From Ectocarpus siliculosus (taxonomy: Eukaryota; Sar; Phaeophyceae; Ectocarpales; Ectocarpaceae): 64,000 nucleotides of DNA. Within the stretch, counting starts at the first letter, position 1, and every line of letters starts with the position of its first letter. Under the pieces are notes generated by a model. It was not told where the DNA came from. It made no database searches and worked only from the letters and a program-made list of their open reading frames with translations. The translations under genes were made by a program, and so were the position numbers. Positions 13,801 through 26,800 of this stretch are shown here, piece by piece. The DNA is taken from the NCBI GenBank assembly GCA_000310025.1, contig FN649747.1, positions 519,806-583,805 on the forward strand, written 5' to 3'.

Positions 13801-16397
13801 CGGCGGTGATGATGTAGAACAGATCATGATTGGTGAGTCCTGAAACCGTGCGGTATTGAGGAGCTGCTTCGTAGCAGACTTGCGACCGCGAAACTCGCAC
13901 GCTTGTCGGCAGGAGTTCTGAACTACTGCTCCACATGACTTGATGAAAACGTTTTTCAACATGGTAAATATGCGTAGCTGAGGCAACAGCAACAACAACG
14001 GCGCCTTAGACTTTTCCGTGCACCAACCGAGGGGCGACGTTAGGACTTTGCAAACGATCGCCCTCAAAGTTCTGGAGCTTCGCAGGCGGTGTAGTTGGTA
14101 TAGGGGGCTTTTTCAAAGAGGAATATTTACCTTGTTATCCTTGTGATGACTATGGTGGTCTTTGTAGTGCGAAGAGGCCGAGGACCCATGCCGATCCTTG
14201 CGCTCTCCTTTCTTTGACAGTTCTACATCTCTCCTTGTGATCTCGTTCGGAGCATCAGCCAGAGTGGGCTCCTTAATATTGCTCACTCTCGGCTTGGTGC
14301 CCGCGCGCTTGCGGGCTTTCTGGGGCCGCTGTCCACGTCGTCCTTCAGAATGCGCACCTGCTGATGATACTTTTCCTGCTATGGTGCTAGCGCCTTTGGG
14401 TCTATCATCGTCTCCGGCAGTGCCACCTCCTGCTTTCGCGACTGGAGTTCCTGCATTCCTTTCTAGTCGCGGGTCTTGCTCGATCTCTTCGAAACCTTCA
14501 TCTTCGGGACCCGCAACAGCAGTGAGGTTGGAGGGGTCCCAATGAGAACCCGAGGACGAACCGCGCTTTTGCCGGCTTGGAAACTCCCCCCCCCCCGCGC
14601 TAGACTCGTCCGAATTTTGCCGATGTGGGCTCTCCGTTGAAGTTGTATATGTCTCTCCGTGTGATGGCCCCCTTGCCGCGTCTTCAGCTGAACATGGCAG
14701 GGAAGAGTTGTCGTCATCATTTGCCGCCTGCCGATGCCGAACTTCCCGTTCTAGCTCTGTCTTATTGCTCTCCTTCTCGTCACTGCTGTCGATGTCCAGT
14801 ATCTCGCTTCCTGCTTCGCGACACGTGTTTTCGGATACAAGTGGGTTCGAAGAATAGAATGTACGGAATTGAGGGATACGTGACACACCAACAATGATTC
14901 GATGACGAGTTCAGTTGAGATGTCGGTCAGGCTGAAACTCTGTCGAGGGCTCAGTGCCATTCAGAAAACCTCCACCTTGCAGCGAAGAATTGCTTGTTTC
15001 CGACGAATTGCTTGCCCAGTCCAGCTTGGTGACAAGCATGTCCCTCCACCAGTTTTGAAGAGTGATCACGGCACACTCCACAGGATCATCTCTGCGAGAT
15101 CCGAAAAAATAGAAAAGTCGCATCTGATGAATCCACGGCACTGCGCTAATGTTCGCCTATGGTAAGTGAGTGATGGGCGAGATGACCTATCTTTCATGAT
15201 GTCCACAATACTCCGCGAAAGCCAGAGCCTAAACAGGTATGATGTAAAATTTTCTAAAAATCGTCGACGCTGTGTTCCCTTCCTGTGCATTGCTAGCTTA
15301 AAACAACCTATCGGGGTCAGTCGCAGAAGAACCCAGGATCCGAGGAAATATTTCTTGTGAACCCGACACAAGAGAACATGAATAAACGTACATATCAGAG
15401 GGCTTGTAGCTCTTTCTGTTGAGGATGCTCATCCACACTTCGATGACCCTTTGTCCCTTGTTCATGTCCCACATCCCTTGAAGCTTGACTAGGTCCTTCT
15501 CCAGGACGGCCACTCGATGCGTGAGGAACACCAAGTCCTCGTTGGAAACGGCCGGAGGCTCTGCTTGATCGAAAATTCAAGCGGTGAGGAAGCGACAATT
15601 TCCTTTGCTCAGTTGTGGAAGCCATCGCTTCATTTCTACGTGCACCAACGTGCATAGCAGATTTGCTTCGTGGGTGCGCATGCGTCTAGAATATACAGAG
15701 CTCCTGAAACTGCACCTCCCCAACCCCTCTTCGAAAAATGCCAACAAGGATGGTTGTCACTGAAAACACGAACCTGTCGGGCCCTTTCACATGGCGATTA
15801 GTGTACGAGGGCGTGCCGTTGTCAACCGTAGAGCGGTGAATGTTGACCGATGTTAATGACAGAGTGGCCAAAGAATGCAAGCACGCCATATCGTCACTCA
15901 CAACAGACCGACGCTGGCCCGACGGCTGGTTTCGCACCTTGTTCATGCGCCTCGTCAGATCGATTGTTGTGCCATTCCTCGATATCATGCTCGACAAGAG
16001 CCGAACGATCCACGTCGCTCTGCTCAGGGGCTCCAACAGCAATCGTTTCATCTTCCCTAGCAACTCCCGCGTCAAGGTTTTCACCAGAAGCTCCCGTCAA
16101 GTTCGCGGTATTGGCGCTAGTATTTGCCCTGCGCGCGAAGTTCTCCGCCTTTCGCTTGGCCGCTGCTTTCCGACTCATGTCTGCGACCTCCGACTTCCAG
16201 GCCATCATCATCTCCACCTGTTTGCCAAGTTTGGCGATTGACGACTGCTGCTTTGAGGCAAGCGCTCCGACTACTCGCTCCAAAGCGTCCACCTCGGCCA
16301 GCTGCGCTTGTCGGATGTCGTCCATGCGTGGCGCCCATGGGACCTCTTCAGGTGGTGGGTCTTCCATGACTTCCGCTGCTCCTGTGAGTGCAATCAT
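7900..16397 (-). CDS. DUF4795 / QRICH2-like coiled-coil protein
   Basis: I model eleven exons, written 5' to 3': 16397-15938, 15560-15392, 15145-14976, 14810-14131, 11808-about 11591, about 11376-11157, about 10697-10464, 10286-9885, 9659-9444, 9005-8778 and 8565-7900. This gives about 1220 residues with all intron phases compatible; exons 5-7 have the least certain ends. The start is the ATG at 16397, but the frame stays open to 16454, so an upstream exon is possible. Visible features are a coiled coil in exon 1, a Ser/Glu/Lys-rich disordered exon 4, then a series of coiled-coil exons, and near residue 1020 the motif KCLSCNRPLGG followed by a Gly-rich tail. Human QRICH2 and C16orf96 (DUF4795 family) have coiled coils followed by a very similar CLSC.RPL motif. 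QRICH2 is a sperm-flagellum protein, so a flagellar role is plausible but inferred. The 2.3-kb intron 4 carries a GTT microsatellite. The last 110 bases before the stop could alternatively be spliced out in frame. Confidence 0.7.
12601..12643. repeat. GTT/GTGTT microsatellite in an intron
   Basis: A run of TGTTG units followed by about seven GTT repeats lies inside the long intron of the QRICH2-like gene. The complementary CAA form recurs at 42632-42660 and 59762-59788. Confidence 0.9.
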
Positions 16398-16454
16398 TGG
16401 CGGAGCGACAGCTACAGGGGGTCCAAGAGGTGTATGCGTTGCCTCTTTCAAAGG

Positions 16455-17973
16455 CTACCATGACATAAAACCTACCCAATGAGAACACGCCCTCTCGAGG
16501 GCGCTTACATCGAGGAAAAATGAGAAACACTGCTGTCATACCACTTGAATTCCGCCGCAGGCGCGACATTTTCCGCCAAACGGCACAGGTTGCGGCGCCG
16601 GTTCAACCATTTGCCAAGCCACCTACTTGATGTAGTACTAAGTAGGTGTCGCGACATCCGAACGCCCCAGCATCTCGCCACGCGACCATTTGAGGGCATA
16701 CGGTGTGACGAACGGCTTCTGAAGAGGCTCAGGGCCGTACACCGTCGACCATAGCCACGAGACTACATATGCGATGTCACAATGGCAGGTGAGGCAGATC
16801 TACAGCAGTACAGTGTACAAGCAGTAGTACGGAATCTGTGACGGAATAAAAAATGTCCAAAATGAATGCGTGTACTGTAGCGTCACTGATTCATCAGCGC
16901 AACAACTACAGTACATGTAATACGATGTATCTCATATCCATCTCACCCTTGCACACGTATTGAAGTACTACTGCTGTACATGGCTGGCCTAACGTGCGTG
17001 TGGTCGTTGGGTGTGTGTACGACAGCCGTATGTAGACTACAGTAGTCTACGCATGCAATTTGGGGCAGCAGACGCAATTGGTCAGTTTACGCCGACGGGA
17101 GTATAGACTAGAACCCAACGAGGGCGGTCGACAAGGACAAGACCTTGACTGAGAAGAGTTTGGCTGGCAACATCAGGGGAAAAGTTTCTTCGATTGGGTG
17201 TCTTTCTCAGGTTGGTCGGTGGCCGGTCTACTACAGTCGGGGAAAAGTCTCATCGGTGGGTCTCTCATTCATTCTTGACTCACCACTAACAACACCAACA
17301 CCAATACCAACGCAATCACCACGCCATACTATCTCATATCCATCTCACGCTCGCACGCGTATTCAAGTACTACTGCTGAACATGGCTGGCCAAACGACCA
17401 GCGGGTATGTGGTCGTGGGGTGTCAATAATCAAACTTTGCACTATCTTCAGCACGCATATTTGGGACCGACCAGATATTAATAGGCCGGATAGCGCCACT
17501 TCTTTGGACACTGGAGACCACAAATATATTGTTTGGGTGGGTTCTTATTAATTTTCAGTTTTGGGGACGTAAGCTGCTGTACCTTTAGTTACATAGTCCA
17601 CCTGTTGTACGTAGGCCTACATCGACCGGCCCACGTCCGGTTGCCCACAGGCGTCTCAACTAAATCGACTGTCGTGAACGACTTCAAAGCATCCCTTTGA
17701 GGACGGTCTCGAGAAGCAGGCCTTGAGCAGGGGGTCTTCGGAAAATGGAGCACACCGTTTGTGAAAGAACTGGTTGAAATTCTGGATGGGTCACTGCTAG
17801 GAGACATATACGGTGGATACGCGTCCCGAGGTGTGCAGGATGATTTATTGTTCCAAAGTAGGGGGAATGCTATACTTCAACTAGCGAGAGTGAGCAAAAG
17901 GCACGCCGTTTGTGGTGGTATATTTAGACAAATTCTACATTTGCATCAAGCTTCTCTCTGCTTGTTCCACATA
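16455..17973. promoter_or_regulatory. Divergent intergenic region between the QRICH2-like and ankyrin genes
   Basis: The minus-strand gene starts at 16397 and the plus-strand ankyrin gene at 17974, so this 1.5 kb must hold both 5' regions. It contains a short open frame starting with ATG at 16699 (minus) whose splice phases do not join the downstream exon, and a duplicated segment at 16927-17422. The frame of the ankyrin exon is open upstream to 17761 but without an ATG. No recognisable core promoter element was found. Confidence 0.4.
16927..17422 (+). repeat. Direct duplication (two copies of about 90 bp, 400 bp apart)
   Basis: Copies at 16927-17014 and 17331-17422 share TCTCATATCCATCTCAC, AAGTACTACTGCTG and ACATGGCTGGCC with few substitutions. 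Between them, GGGGAAAAGT.TC also occurs twice, at about 17177 and 17241. This suggests local duplication in the intergenic region. Confidence 0.75.
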
Positions 17974-20900
17974 ATGCAGCTCCACAAGACAGAGATTGCC
18001 AGTTCCGAGGTTCAACAAACCTACCAGGAGACCAACCTCCATCTCTTCGCGGAGAACGGTGAGTGCGGTGCTTGATTGGCCCTGGACCATTGCTGCTTCT
18101 TGAAGCCACTTGAGAACCTTCAGACTACAGCCTATTTGTATGCGGGGGAGGATCCTCGCAGTAGGGCAGATTGTGTGCGGCTTGTGAAGACTGTTGCTTC
18201 GAAGACTAGACTAGACTACACCGCGCAGGAATACTATGACTACTGCAGTGAGCTCAAGCTTCACCGTTGTCGACCCAAAGAAGAGTAGACAGCTATGCTG
18301 GCAGACTGAGCGGTAATAATGAGTATCACGCAGAAACTGCGGCATGGAGGTTACAAGTCGCGTTTGTTGGGCTACAATAGGCAATCTGGCGGAGGTTCAA
18401 CGCTGCCTCGCCGACGGGGAGATGGTGGACAAGAGGAACACGAGGCGGCAAACGGCGCTACACAGTGCCTGCCTCGGGGGCCATCATGAAGTTGCCGACA
18501 TCCTGATGAAACGGTAAGTGGCTTTTCGGAGCGCCAGGATACGTCTATCGTTATCTTATTGAAAGGGTGCGCGCAGTGCTGAATAGCTGTATGGTTGAGC
18601 AGCTTAGGTGCCAAATTTTGTTAGGAACGGTGGCGCGCAAGCTCCCGGTGGCGGGTGCGTCGTGTTGCACGTACAAAGAGAACAAGTCGGTGCATTAGCG
18701 TATTCGACCTCATAACAGGTCCGCTGCGGCGGACGGACGGCTGCATTCGACCACTCGCAGTGCAACGGCGAAACCTTCCATTTATTATATAACACCCGTT
18801 GTGCGACAATCGCCACGCTCATGCGGTCAGGAACACTTTCCGTGTTATCGTTCTGCGCATGTCGGACTCATCGGTTACGTCTGCGGGCGTTCTTCAGGGG
18901 TGCGGATATTACTGCCAAGGACGACCAGCTAGTTTCCATTTTGCATTGCGCAGCATCCGGAGGTGCGTGTTACCTTGCCCAGGACCACGGCAAGAGGATA
19001 CAACGTAGACGACAATAACGTGTCGGAAAGCGCATGCTTAGAATGTGCTGCGCTGTATGCTTCTTCCATGTGCGGTTATCGCAGATATTCAGCCAGAGTC
19101 ACGCTTCGAGAAGCCGAAGGCAAGCTTTGCACTCGAACTTGTCCATCTAGGACTATTTTGAACTGATTACTATTTTGGAGGTGTTGATAACGCAACCCTT
19201 GTACGTAGCGGGTGGTACGTTTGTCGAAAATTACAAGGGGCATAGTTTGTGGTTGCACAGAAAAATAGATCCACTTACCAAAACTCAGAAGGTCACGTCG
19301 ATAAATGAATCTGTCCCATTCCCACGTGCATCCGTCGTGTCGAACATATATGATGGCAATCACCACACGTCCAGGAAACGACGATATTGTGCGCACTCTT
19401 TTGGCATCGGGAGTCGTGGTCAACGCACGGGACGACCGCTCCAGCACACCACTCCACGCAGCATGCATGCGCGGCCACATTTCTGTCATCAGGTAATTTG
19501 TTGGAGCGATAGGGAGAAATAAACAAGGCGCCACCTCAAGAACTTCTTGTATTCCCAGTACTCATTCTTTTTTCCACCGTTGGAATAACCCAACATGAAC
19601 CTCATAGGTTTGTAGGATGGGATTCTCATCTGAATCGCTGTTCTTGGGGGTCACATTCTTAAGCATGGATGATGTTTAGCCCGGCGTTCTTCACTCCCAT
19701 TTTTCTTCAGTGACTGCCCCTCGCCCCACGCAATCCGGGCACCACATGCACCAACAAGATTATATTGTTCGTATCCCAATTCGAGCATGTACGTGAGCAC
19801 ACGTAGTGCTGGAAGTGACCCTTGGAGGAACGAGAGAGATACTCCATGTCTGGAGGGGTGCTTGGTGAACATGGTCGATGACTCAACCACCGATGCGTGA
19901 CAAATGAGTGCGCGGCCATGACTCCCTCCCGTATCGCACTGCTGTGCCCCTGGGAAACGCCTAAATACGTATTTTTCGTCCGTCTCACGCGGGCACCTAC
20001 AATGAGGTTCATCATTCGTCCCCGACAGGTCCAAGCCGATGACGGGTCGGACTTTGCCGTGTTGCCTGGTGTTCTTTTGGTGATACATACCGTGTTTTTG
20101 GTTGAGAACACGGTGGCCGAGTTACCTAAGCCCGTGCAGGCTTGCGATCCATTCCCATCATGCATTCGCACCGGGTCCATTGCGCAGTACGGTTATTGAT
20201 ACAGACTTGGTGATCCAGAGTGCAAATTAAACCCGTGATTTTCTGCCGGAAAGAGTGATTATCTCAAGCACTTTGCCAAACAAAAAAATATCGGACTGTC
20301 TGAAAAGTGGTGGTTATCGAAGCTCCCGATCCGCGATTCGCCGGACAAACTATTTTGTTTTGCTTGGGAAACGTTCAACGTAGGAGGTCGATCACGAAAC
20401 ATGATATCTTTCACCTCACGCGGCGTGCACCCCTTCCGTTGTAGGCTCTTGGTGGAAGCCGGCGGAGACACTGTGGCTGTGGACTGCAAAAAGCGGTCAC
20501 CGGGTGACGTTATTGGTAAATAACGAAGTTGTGACTGCCCTGAAGTCGGCGTTTCTCGAACCGTTGGTAGTTTCTCAGTAGTTTGAAGTGGGGGCACTTG
20601 AACCAATCGGAGTTTGTGATGTTTAGGCAGGAACCTTCCCTCGCGACTTATGAAGTCGATGTAGTTTACTAACAACGAGCTTTGTAGCGCGTCGCTTCCA
20701 ACTTAGACGAGGATTTACTTAGTGAGAACAAAACTCACCTTGCCGGGACTCGAACCCATGACCTGGCCCTTAGTAGGCTGCGAGGGTACCCACTAGACCA
20801 CCGGGGCGACCTGTTGAGGACCAGGCAGCAAATGCGTGTAGCGTAGGCATTGCCACGTGGGCTCTGTAACATGAATATGTTTACGGCAAACATCTGCTTG

Positions 20901-23034
20901 TATTGAAACATCAACCACATCTCGAGAGGAATGGGTTGGTTCCCCTCGAGTTTACTGCCTAGATGTGAGGCAGATGTAAGCTTCGACACTACAGATGAGA
21001 TTGATTGTTTTCTACGAGTGGCCCCGAGAGCGAATGAGAACATGTGAAACGGCGCCTCGGAGTTATCGCGAGTAGGGGATGGAGTGTTTCAACAGAACAA
21101 TACGACTGTCGGAGAAAAGTCTCCGAGGGAGTTTGGTTCTGAAGAGCAATGCTTGAACACACCAGGACGCACCGCGCCACTTTTTTTTTGTGGGTTGGGA
21201 TATCATGGGCATTGGCCTCACCGGGTGTTGTGGGTTGGGATATCATGGGCATTGGCCTCGCCGGGTGCCGATTGTACAGGAACACCCACAGCGACATCAG
21301 AATTGCAACAAGTGGAAAAGGTAGCGAACATATAGGCAAGCATCGTTCTGTGGCAGGCGCGAGGGAATTAGAAAAGACACCGGCGAAAAATTGTCTCAGT
21401 GGATCAGGGGGAGGAGATCTTGAAACCGAAGCACTTCGCACTCCGGGGTGACCAGAAACTAAGGGAAAATCTCAGGTCATCGGGAGGGGAGGGTACAATT
21501 AGAGCTGATCGTATTTGGTTCAGTGCGTTTCGAACATGTTTCGATCTGCCCACATAATGGACTATAGACTTTGCCGCTTCTGTGGGGAGTTATTTGAGTT
21601 AAAGAATTGAAACGCTGCTCAACCTGGACCCCCAACACAGGTGAAATGGGTTATGTGAAGCACGATCTTGCCAAGGCGATCAGGACCGTCTTGAACTCCG
21701 CGTCTGGTGGTTTCCGAGAGCAAGCGGCCGACCTTAAGCGGGTGAGCGACCCCATAGATGTGACCGAATCGACATGTTCGTCTGTGCTATTGTTTCGCAA
21801 ACATAAAATACCGTGGCTGATGTGCGAATCGGTCGTGATTCTGTCTTTTTTTTGCCCGGGACGGACCTTCTTTCTTCTTCACCGTTTGCTTGGTCGTTTT
21901 TTCTGAAGTGAAAACATGTCCCTCTCGAAGTGAGGAATCGAAACCGCATGCACCACCTCCAGCCTTAGCCCTTGTTTATGCGGGTTAGCAATTACCGTGA
22001 TACAGGTTGGGTCAGGCCGTAGTTACGGAATCAACCGGTCTGCGGCATTGTCCATCTGAGTCAAGCTGAAATGGCATACCCGAAAGCCTCCCACTGCTCT
22101 CCATCCCCGATCAGCGCTGGCTGAGTAGGCGAACGACAAACGTTTCACCATCGAATTCTGTGGCGATGGGGTTGTGGGTAGAGAAATTACTGCACGACGT
22201 ATCACATCAAACTTAGGAACCGGTCAAGCGTGCTTCCGCCATCCCAAGGTGTAAGGAAATTCAATCCCTTCCCACCACTTTCCTCGTATGCTCTGTATCC
22301 TTTCACTCCTTACACTCCCAGGAGAAAGAATCGCTGAAAGCGGAGGTAGAAACAATAACGAAGCGACTGCATGCAGCCGAGGGAGAACTGGAAAACGCTG
22401 ATCAGGAAACCGCTCAGGTGCTCCGGCGTGTGGAAAATAAAAAACTATGGGAGGAACGGGTCCTACGTAGTATTTTTTGTCTTGATTTGTGACACATGTT
22501 CGGGGAGGCGGATGGCGTCGTGTGCTGAGATCTTGTCCATGTGAATTACTCCCTTCTAGCGTGTGGTACGCCGTGTCTGAATCCCACCCATATTCATTGT
22601 GAAACCAATGTGTCTCGTAGCTTGCACATCGCCTCATACTATGCTCGACGCATCCCGAAAATCACGGAATAAAACTGTTCCATGTTTAACGAGGTGAAAT
22701 TCGGTCGTGGTGCGTCGTAACCCTCAATTCGTTCAATGATGGTACCGAAATATGCTTTCCGCTGAAGCCTTGTAAACTAAATGCGCTGGGTAATGTATCG
22801 ATGTTCCACGTTGGGACCTGTAACCACCATGTATAGTGCCAATATTATTCACGATGGTGAATACTCGGGAGTAGTGTTGACCTCCCCATACCAATCGTTG
22901 GTATTTTTGTGAACTTTCGTCAGCTGAAAAATTTAGTCAAGAAGATGGAGGAAGAGATTCGTCAGCTACGGAGCGCTGCGAGCAAGGAGACTCAGAGGCG
23001 GAAGAAGAATAAGATCCCATGCACTATTTCTTAG
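17974..23034 (+). CDS. Ankyrin-repeat protein with C-terminal coiled coil
   Basis: Eight exons: 17974-18058, 18381-18513, 18898-18962, 19375-19492, 20445-20515, 21641-21741, 22322-22459 (or 22466) and 22924 (or 22937)-23034. All phases join and give about 273 residues. Residues about 22-165 form four ankyrin repeats; diagnostic pieces are HLFAENGNLAEVQ, TALHSACLGGHHEVADILMK, SILHCAASGGNDDIVRTLL and TPLHAACMRGHISVIRLLVE. The rest is charged and heptad-like (about 185-265) with a Lys/Arg-rich end. Ankyrin repeats bind protein partners and the coil could dimerise; no enzymatic domain is present. The last intron has two in-frame alternatives, one with a weak GTCCTA donor but a better heptad pattern. 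The ATG at 17974 is the only one just upstream of the first repeat. It runs tail-to-tail towards the large minus-strand SAM/ankyrin gene. Confidence 0.8.
21191..21267. repeat. Tandem duplication, 40-bp unit, two copies
   Basis: TGGGTTGGGATATCATGGGC and the following CATTGGCCTC.CCGGGTG occur twice in direct succession with one visible difference. The repeat lies in an intron of the ankyrin/coiled-coil gene. Confidence 0.9.
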
Positions 23035-23886
23035 TGCAAGTTGCATGCACTATTGCTTATTGCATGCTGTAGCCGGGTGTATTGGACTTTTGGAAAACCC
23101 AAACAGCGCACATGAACAGCAACTCTAGCTGCGTGTTGGTTGATTTACTCTGCTGTATCGTTAACCCGTAGCATCCATATTACTCAAGACACCTCACACA
23201 TGTGCCTCTCCTCAAAGTGGGCGTTGCTGTAACCACCAGAGAAAGAGGGTAGAGCAGGTAGAGTACCAAGCATGGGAGATCATGGAGTCTCATGGGAATT
23301 TGAAGAAGTTGGAGTAGCTCTAGTACAATGGCTGTCTGGGGCACTTTTTCACATGCAGAGAGTGGCAGCTTTCGCGTTATATTTTCTTGGGTGTCTGAGC
23401 CCTAAGTGTTCGGTGAGGTCCAAGCCACCGCGACGTGGAAATATGGCTTCCGAAACGAACAGCTTTCAAGCAGGGACTGCGGAGGGTATCCAAAGCGGGC
23501 ATCCTAATACCGGGAGAGCATGATCCATTCGGAGCCAGCTGTTCTAGGGAAACCGTTCTCGTTGGCCGACATCTTTGCACAACATAACTGTATGAGCATA
23601 CCCTCATATCATACCCTTCGCAACTGCAAATGAGCATCCCGGTGAGGGGAGATGCCTTGAAACGAGGCCTACAAAAGTTCCTCAGCTTGGACAATGCCAC
23701 GCATCTCTCAGCATCCGTTTCGAGTCTTGGAGGGTGCACCGATGGCTGATTTCCTGGATCAATTGTTGTGCCGCGAGGAACCATATTCGGAGCCGCACTT
23801 TTGCTCCCTAGGCCACAGCAGAGTAGACTCTCTGAAACACTCGTCCATGCGTGTATCATGAGCGATTCAGCCGAACCTTCGCCGGG
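23035..23886. other. Convergent intergenic region
   Basis: This 850 bp separates the ends of two convergent genes and probably contains both 3' untranslated regions. Just after the plus-strand stop codon there are short inverted repeats around GCATGCACTATTGCTTATTGCATGC-like sequence. The ORFs on both strands at 23272-23859 are not recognisable. Confidence 0.4.
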
Positions 23887-26800
23887 CTATATGCCATCAT
23901 CTGCGGAGTTTGTATGATGAATGTCACGTCCAAACGAAAGCGGGCCACAGGGCAAGATATGTTAGCTAATCAGCACACGGATTAGAACCACAGGCCAACC
24001 TGGTAGGTGCGATCCATGGGTCCCATCCGAAAGGGGAAAGGACGCACAACAATGGATTGGTCTTCGTTTTTCCTCCGTCAGCCATGCCACAACATGTGCA
24101 TCGGTCGAGCAGGACAGGTAGCCGCACCCCGATACAACGGCGTCCGCTGCGTGTTACATATCCAGGCCCCGGTTCCAACCGTACACACTCGGAAGCACAT
24201 ACAGTTTCTCGGGTGCGGGCATTTGATGCCGGGATGCCCCGCCATACCGTGTCACTTGTGCTACAAGAAACAAGCAAGGTACACGGTTTCAGCACTTACA
24301 GGGGGAAAGCCCTTGCTTGTTCTCGATTGTATCGTCCGCCCCATTATTGATGAGGTATTCTCCCATCTTCCCGCTAGAGTCGTACGACATGGCGAAGTGA
24401 AGCGACGTGTTTCCTGTGGCGTTGCGATGGTTCACGTCCGCCCCACGCTGAACCAAGAACTCGACGACAGGCATCTTTGACCATTCCCACCGACAACACA
24501 TACGGCAGCGACGAGAGCATCAGTCAAAGCAACGTGGGCAGCATGTGGGGGTGAGATATATTCTGGAAGGAAAGCATCGCCACGTATCAAAACGCCGCAC
24601 CAGAACCTCAACAACACCGACAGCAAACAAAGAAACGGATCTCGGGCGGAAGGTTGTAACTGGTGCCCAACCTCCTCGGGGTTAGGTTGGGACGTTGGGG
24701 ATCGACCTTGGACGACATGTAGTCTACGTTGGCAGATTGGACCAACGCCGCAATCCGTGATGCGTGGCTAGCTGCATACGTCGGCGTACAGCCTGACCCT
24801 CGGGAGATTGTGGGGCCGTTGTGCACCAGATACAACCTGCCTTGGCCACCCGTGATGGCATGCCACTGCGCTCACAGCATCGGAGTGAGTGGACGAATTC
24901 TTCAGGCTCAACAACATATTGCTCGAACACACTACGCAACTCTAAGGTCTTCAGCCACAGCACAGATACCTGTAGCTGCTGAACGGCAACGAGTAGAAGG
25001 GTGTTGCCCATAGAGTCTTCCGTGTTGATCTCGAAGCCCGAATTCAATGTCTCTTCCAGGCGCTTCTTCTTGCCATGTCTCGCCTGCGCGCCGAAGCGCA
25101 CAAATCGCAAGCAGGAAGAGTTAGGATAAAAAATCGTTGCTATTGACAGATCGGTCACCCACCATGCCGTGGCTGCCGGTAAGCGACACGTTTGAGGCAG
25201 GCTTATCTCTATGCGAAGGACGAACGTCTACGGTATGCAGTCTCGTACTCTCTCCCGACGTTCAAAGAGTGGCGAGAGGCTCGACAGTGCGCCATCGTTG
25301 TCGTTGATAAATTGCGTACCTGAGAGAAGGCGGTGTCCACGTCGGGAATCTCTTCCCTTATGGACGTCGCCTGGTCCTCTCGTCTGACGCTGCTCGCCAT
25401 CGACTGTTCGGCCGCGGAAAGGGGGGTGAGCTTCTGCCGTGCTAGCAGGAGCTTCTTGAGGTGGAGTTTGTGCTCCATTCCGATCGAGTCCATGAGGTCT
25501 GACTCCCGTAGCTCGCCCAGGAAGCTTCCATCGACCTGGTTAGTTTAGTCAGTTACAATGGCAGTGTTTGACGAAGGAGGTATGAATGGGTGTTGAGGTT
25601 GCGTGTCCTTGCCAACATGGCGCAAAGGTGAAATGCACCCTTCCACTTTGCACCTGTGGTTCGACACAGTCAGTTCTAACAGCCCGCCCATGGGATACTT
25701 CGCCGGCCCTTTGAAGCTGGAAACGAGGGTTGACAGCACTCCAGTGCATCTTCTCCTCTTCCCCCAGCAGCGAAAGGTTCATACGCATGATCTTCTTGAC
25801 TCTCACTTTTCCCTCCCGGAATGCCTGCTTGTACTCTCCGAGCTGTAATGTGTCCAGCCACCGGCACACGTCGTCCACGGTCCACAAGCACAACTCTGTC
25901 GGGAAAGGATGCCGTTGGCTGTTGTCCGCCTCCTCGATCTCCGCTCTTGTAGATTTCACCTTCTCCTTGCGCACCGCCAGCGCTTTCGTAACTGCCAGGA
26001 GGAATGCGTAGGTGGGATAGGGCGTGTGCGTGTGTGAGAGGATGAATAGGGAAAGCGGTCTATCCGAGCGGCCATCGGAAATGAGCGGCCCTGTTCACTG
26101 CTCTGTGTCCCCGTTCCTTTGTCGCTTGTGATCATGCATATTCAAAGTGGAAAGACCTCCGTGTGACGCCATATTCCTTTCTTTTGGCTTTTTGTGAGGC
26201 TGAACCCGATTTTCTCTACACGTGCAGTCTCGAGAACTTGCTCTCACCGGCGTCGCCTCCTAGATCTCCAGTCTGCTTGAGTGAGGGGATGCTAGCAGCC
26301 GCTGCCGAGGCAGCCGCGGCCGCCGCGGCGTCCGCGCTGCCTGCGATAGCCGCCGTTGTAGTGTCCGCGTTGATGTCCCGCATCTAGTCGACGCCGAACG
26401 ATGTCGATGGGAAACGAACAAAAAGGAAGAACAGAAAACATAAACCAGCAGTTGATAAAGTAGCAGCAACGATTGCTGGCGCTCTTGATGAAGGTGGTAG
26501 GCAACGACTGCGGGGCTATGGGGGAGGACGACCCCCACCAAATTGTAAGCACCTCGACAAAAGCAACTTCTGGTCAGATCTCTGAACGAATGATGCACTG
26601 AAAAACACAGATTGGCCTCCCATCTGTGTAGGAATTTAAACACAAGGCGCTCCAGCGGCTTCGCACTCTACAGATACATCCCCAACTTCAGCCTTTGGTA
26701 GCTACATTTTCAGCACAGGCGAGCGTTTCAGATGGAATAAATAAGCTCTTAGGTCGCACCTGCTTCATCATGTTGAGGCTACTAAAGTAGCTGAGTGACA

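Noticed and set aside
13588-14067. 159-residue minus-strand open frame in the long intron of the QRICH2-like gene
   Set aside because: It has no ATG-linked context, no heptads or domain, and including it would break the phase-0 join from 14131 to 11808.
20744-20815. tRNA-like sequence on the minus strand (A-box TGGTCTAGTGG, B-box GGTTCGAGTCC)
   Set aside because: The acceptor stem does not pair and no good anticodon arm forms. At most it is a SINE or tRNA pseudogene remnant; similar B-boxes at about 13148 and 60527 also lack a full tRNA fold.
24608-24835. Open frame between two ankyrin exons of the minus-strand gene
   Set aside because: The ankyrin repeat is complete when 24970 is joined directly to 24474 in phase 0; an extra exon would break the repeat length.
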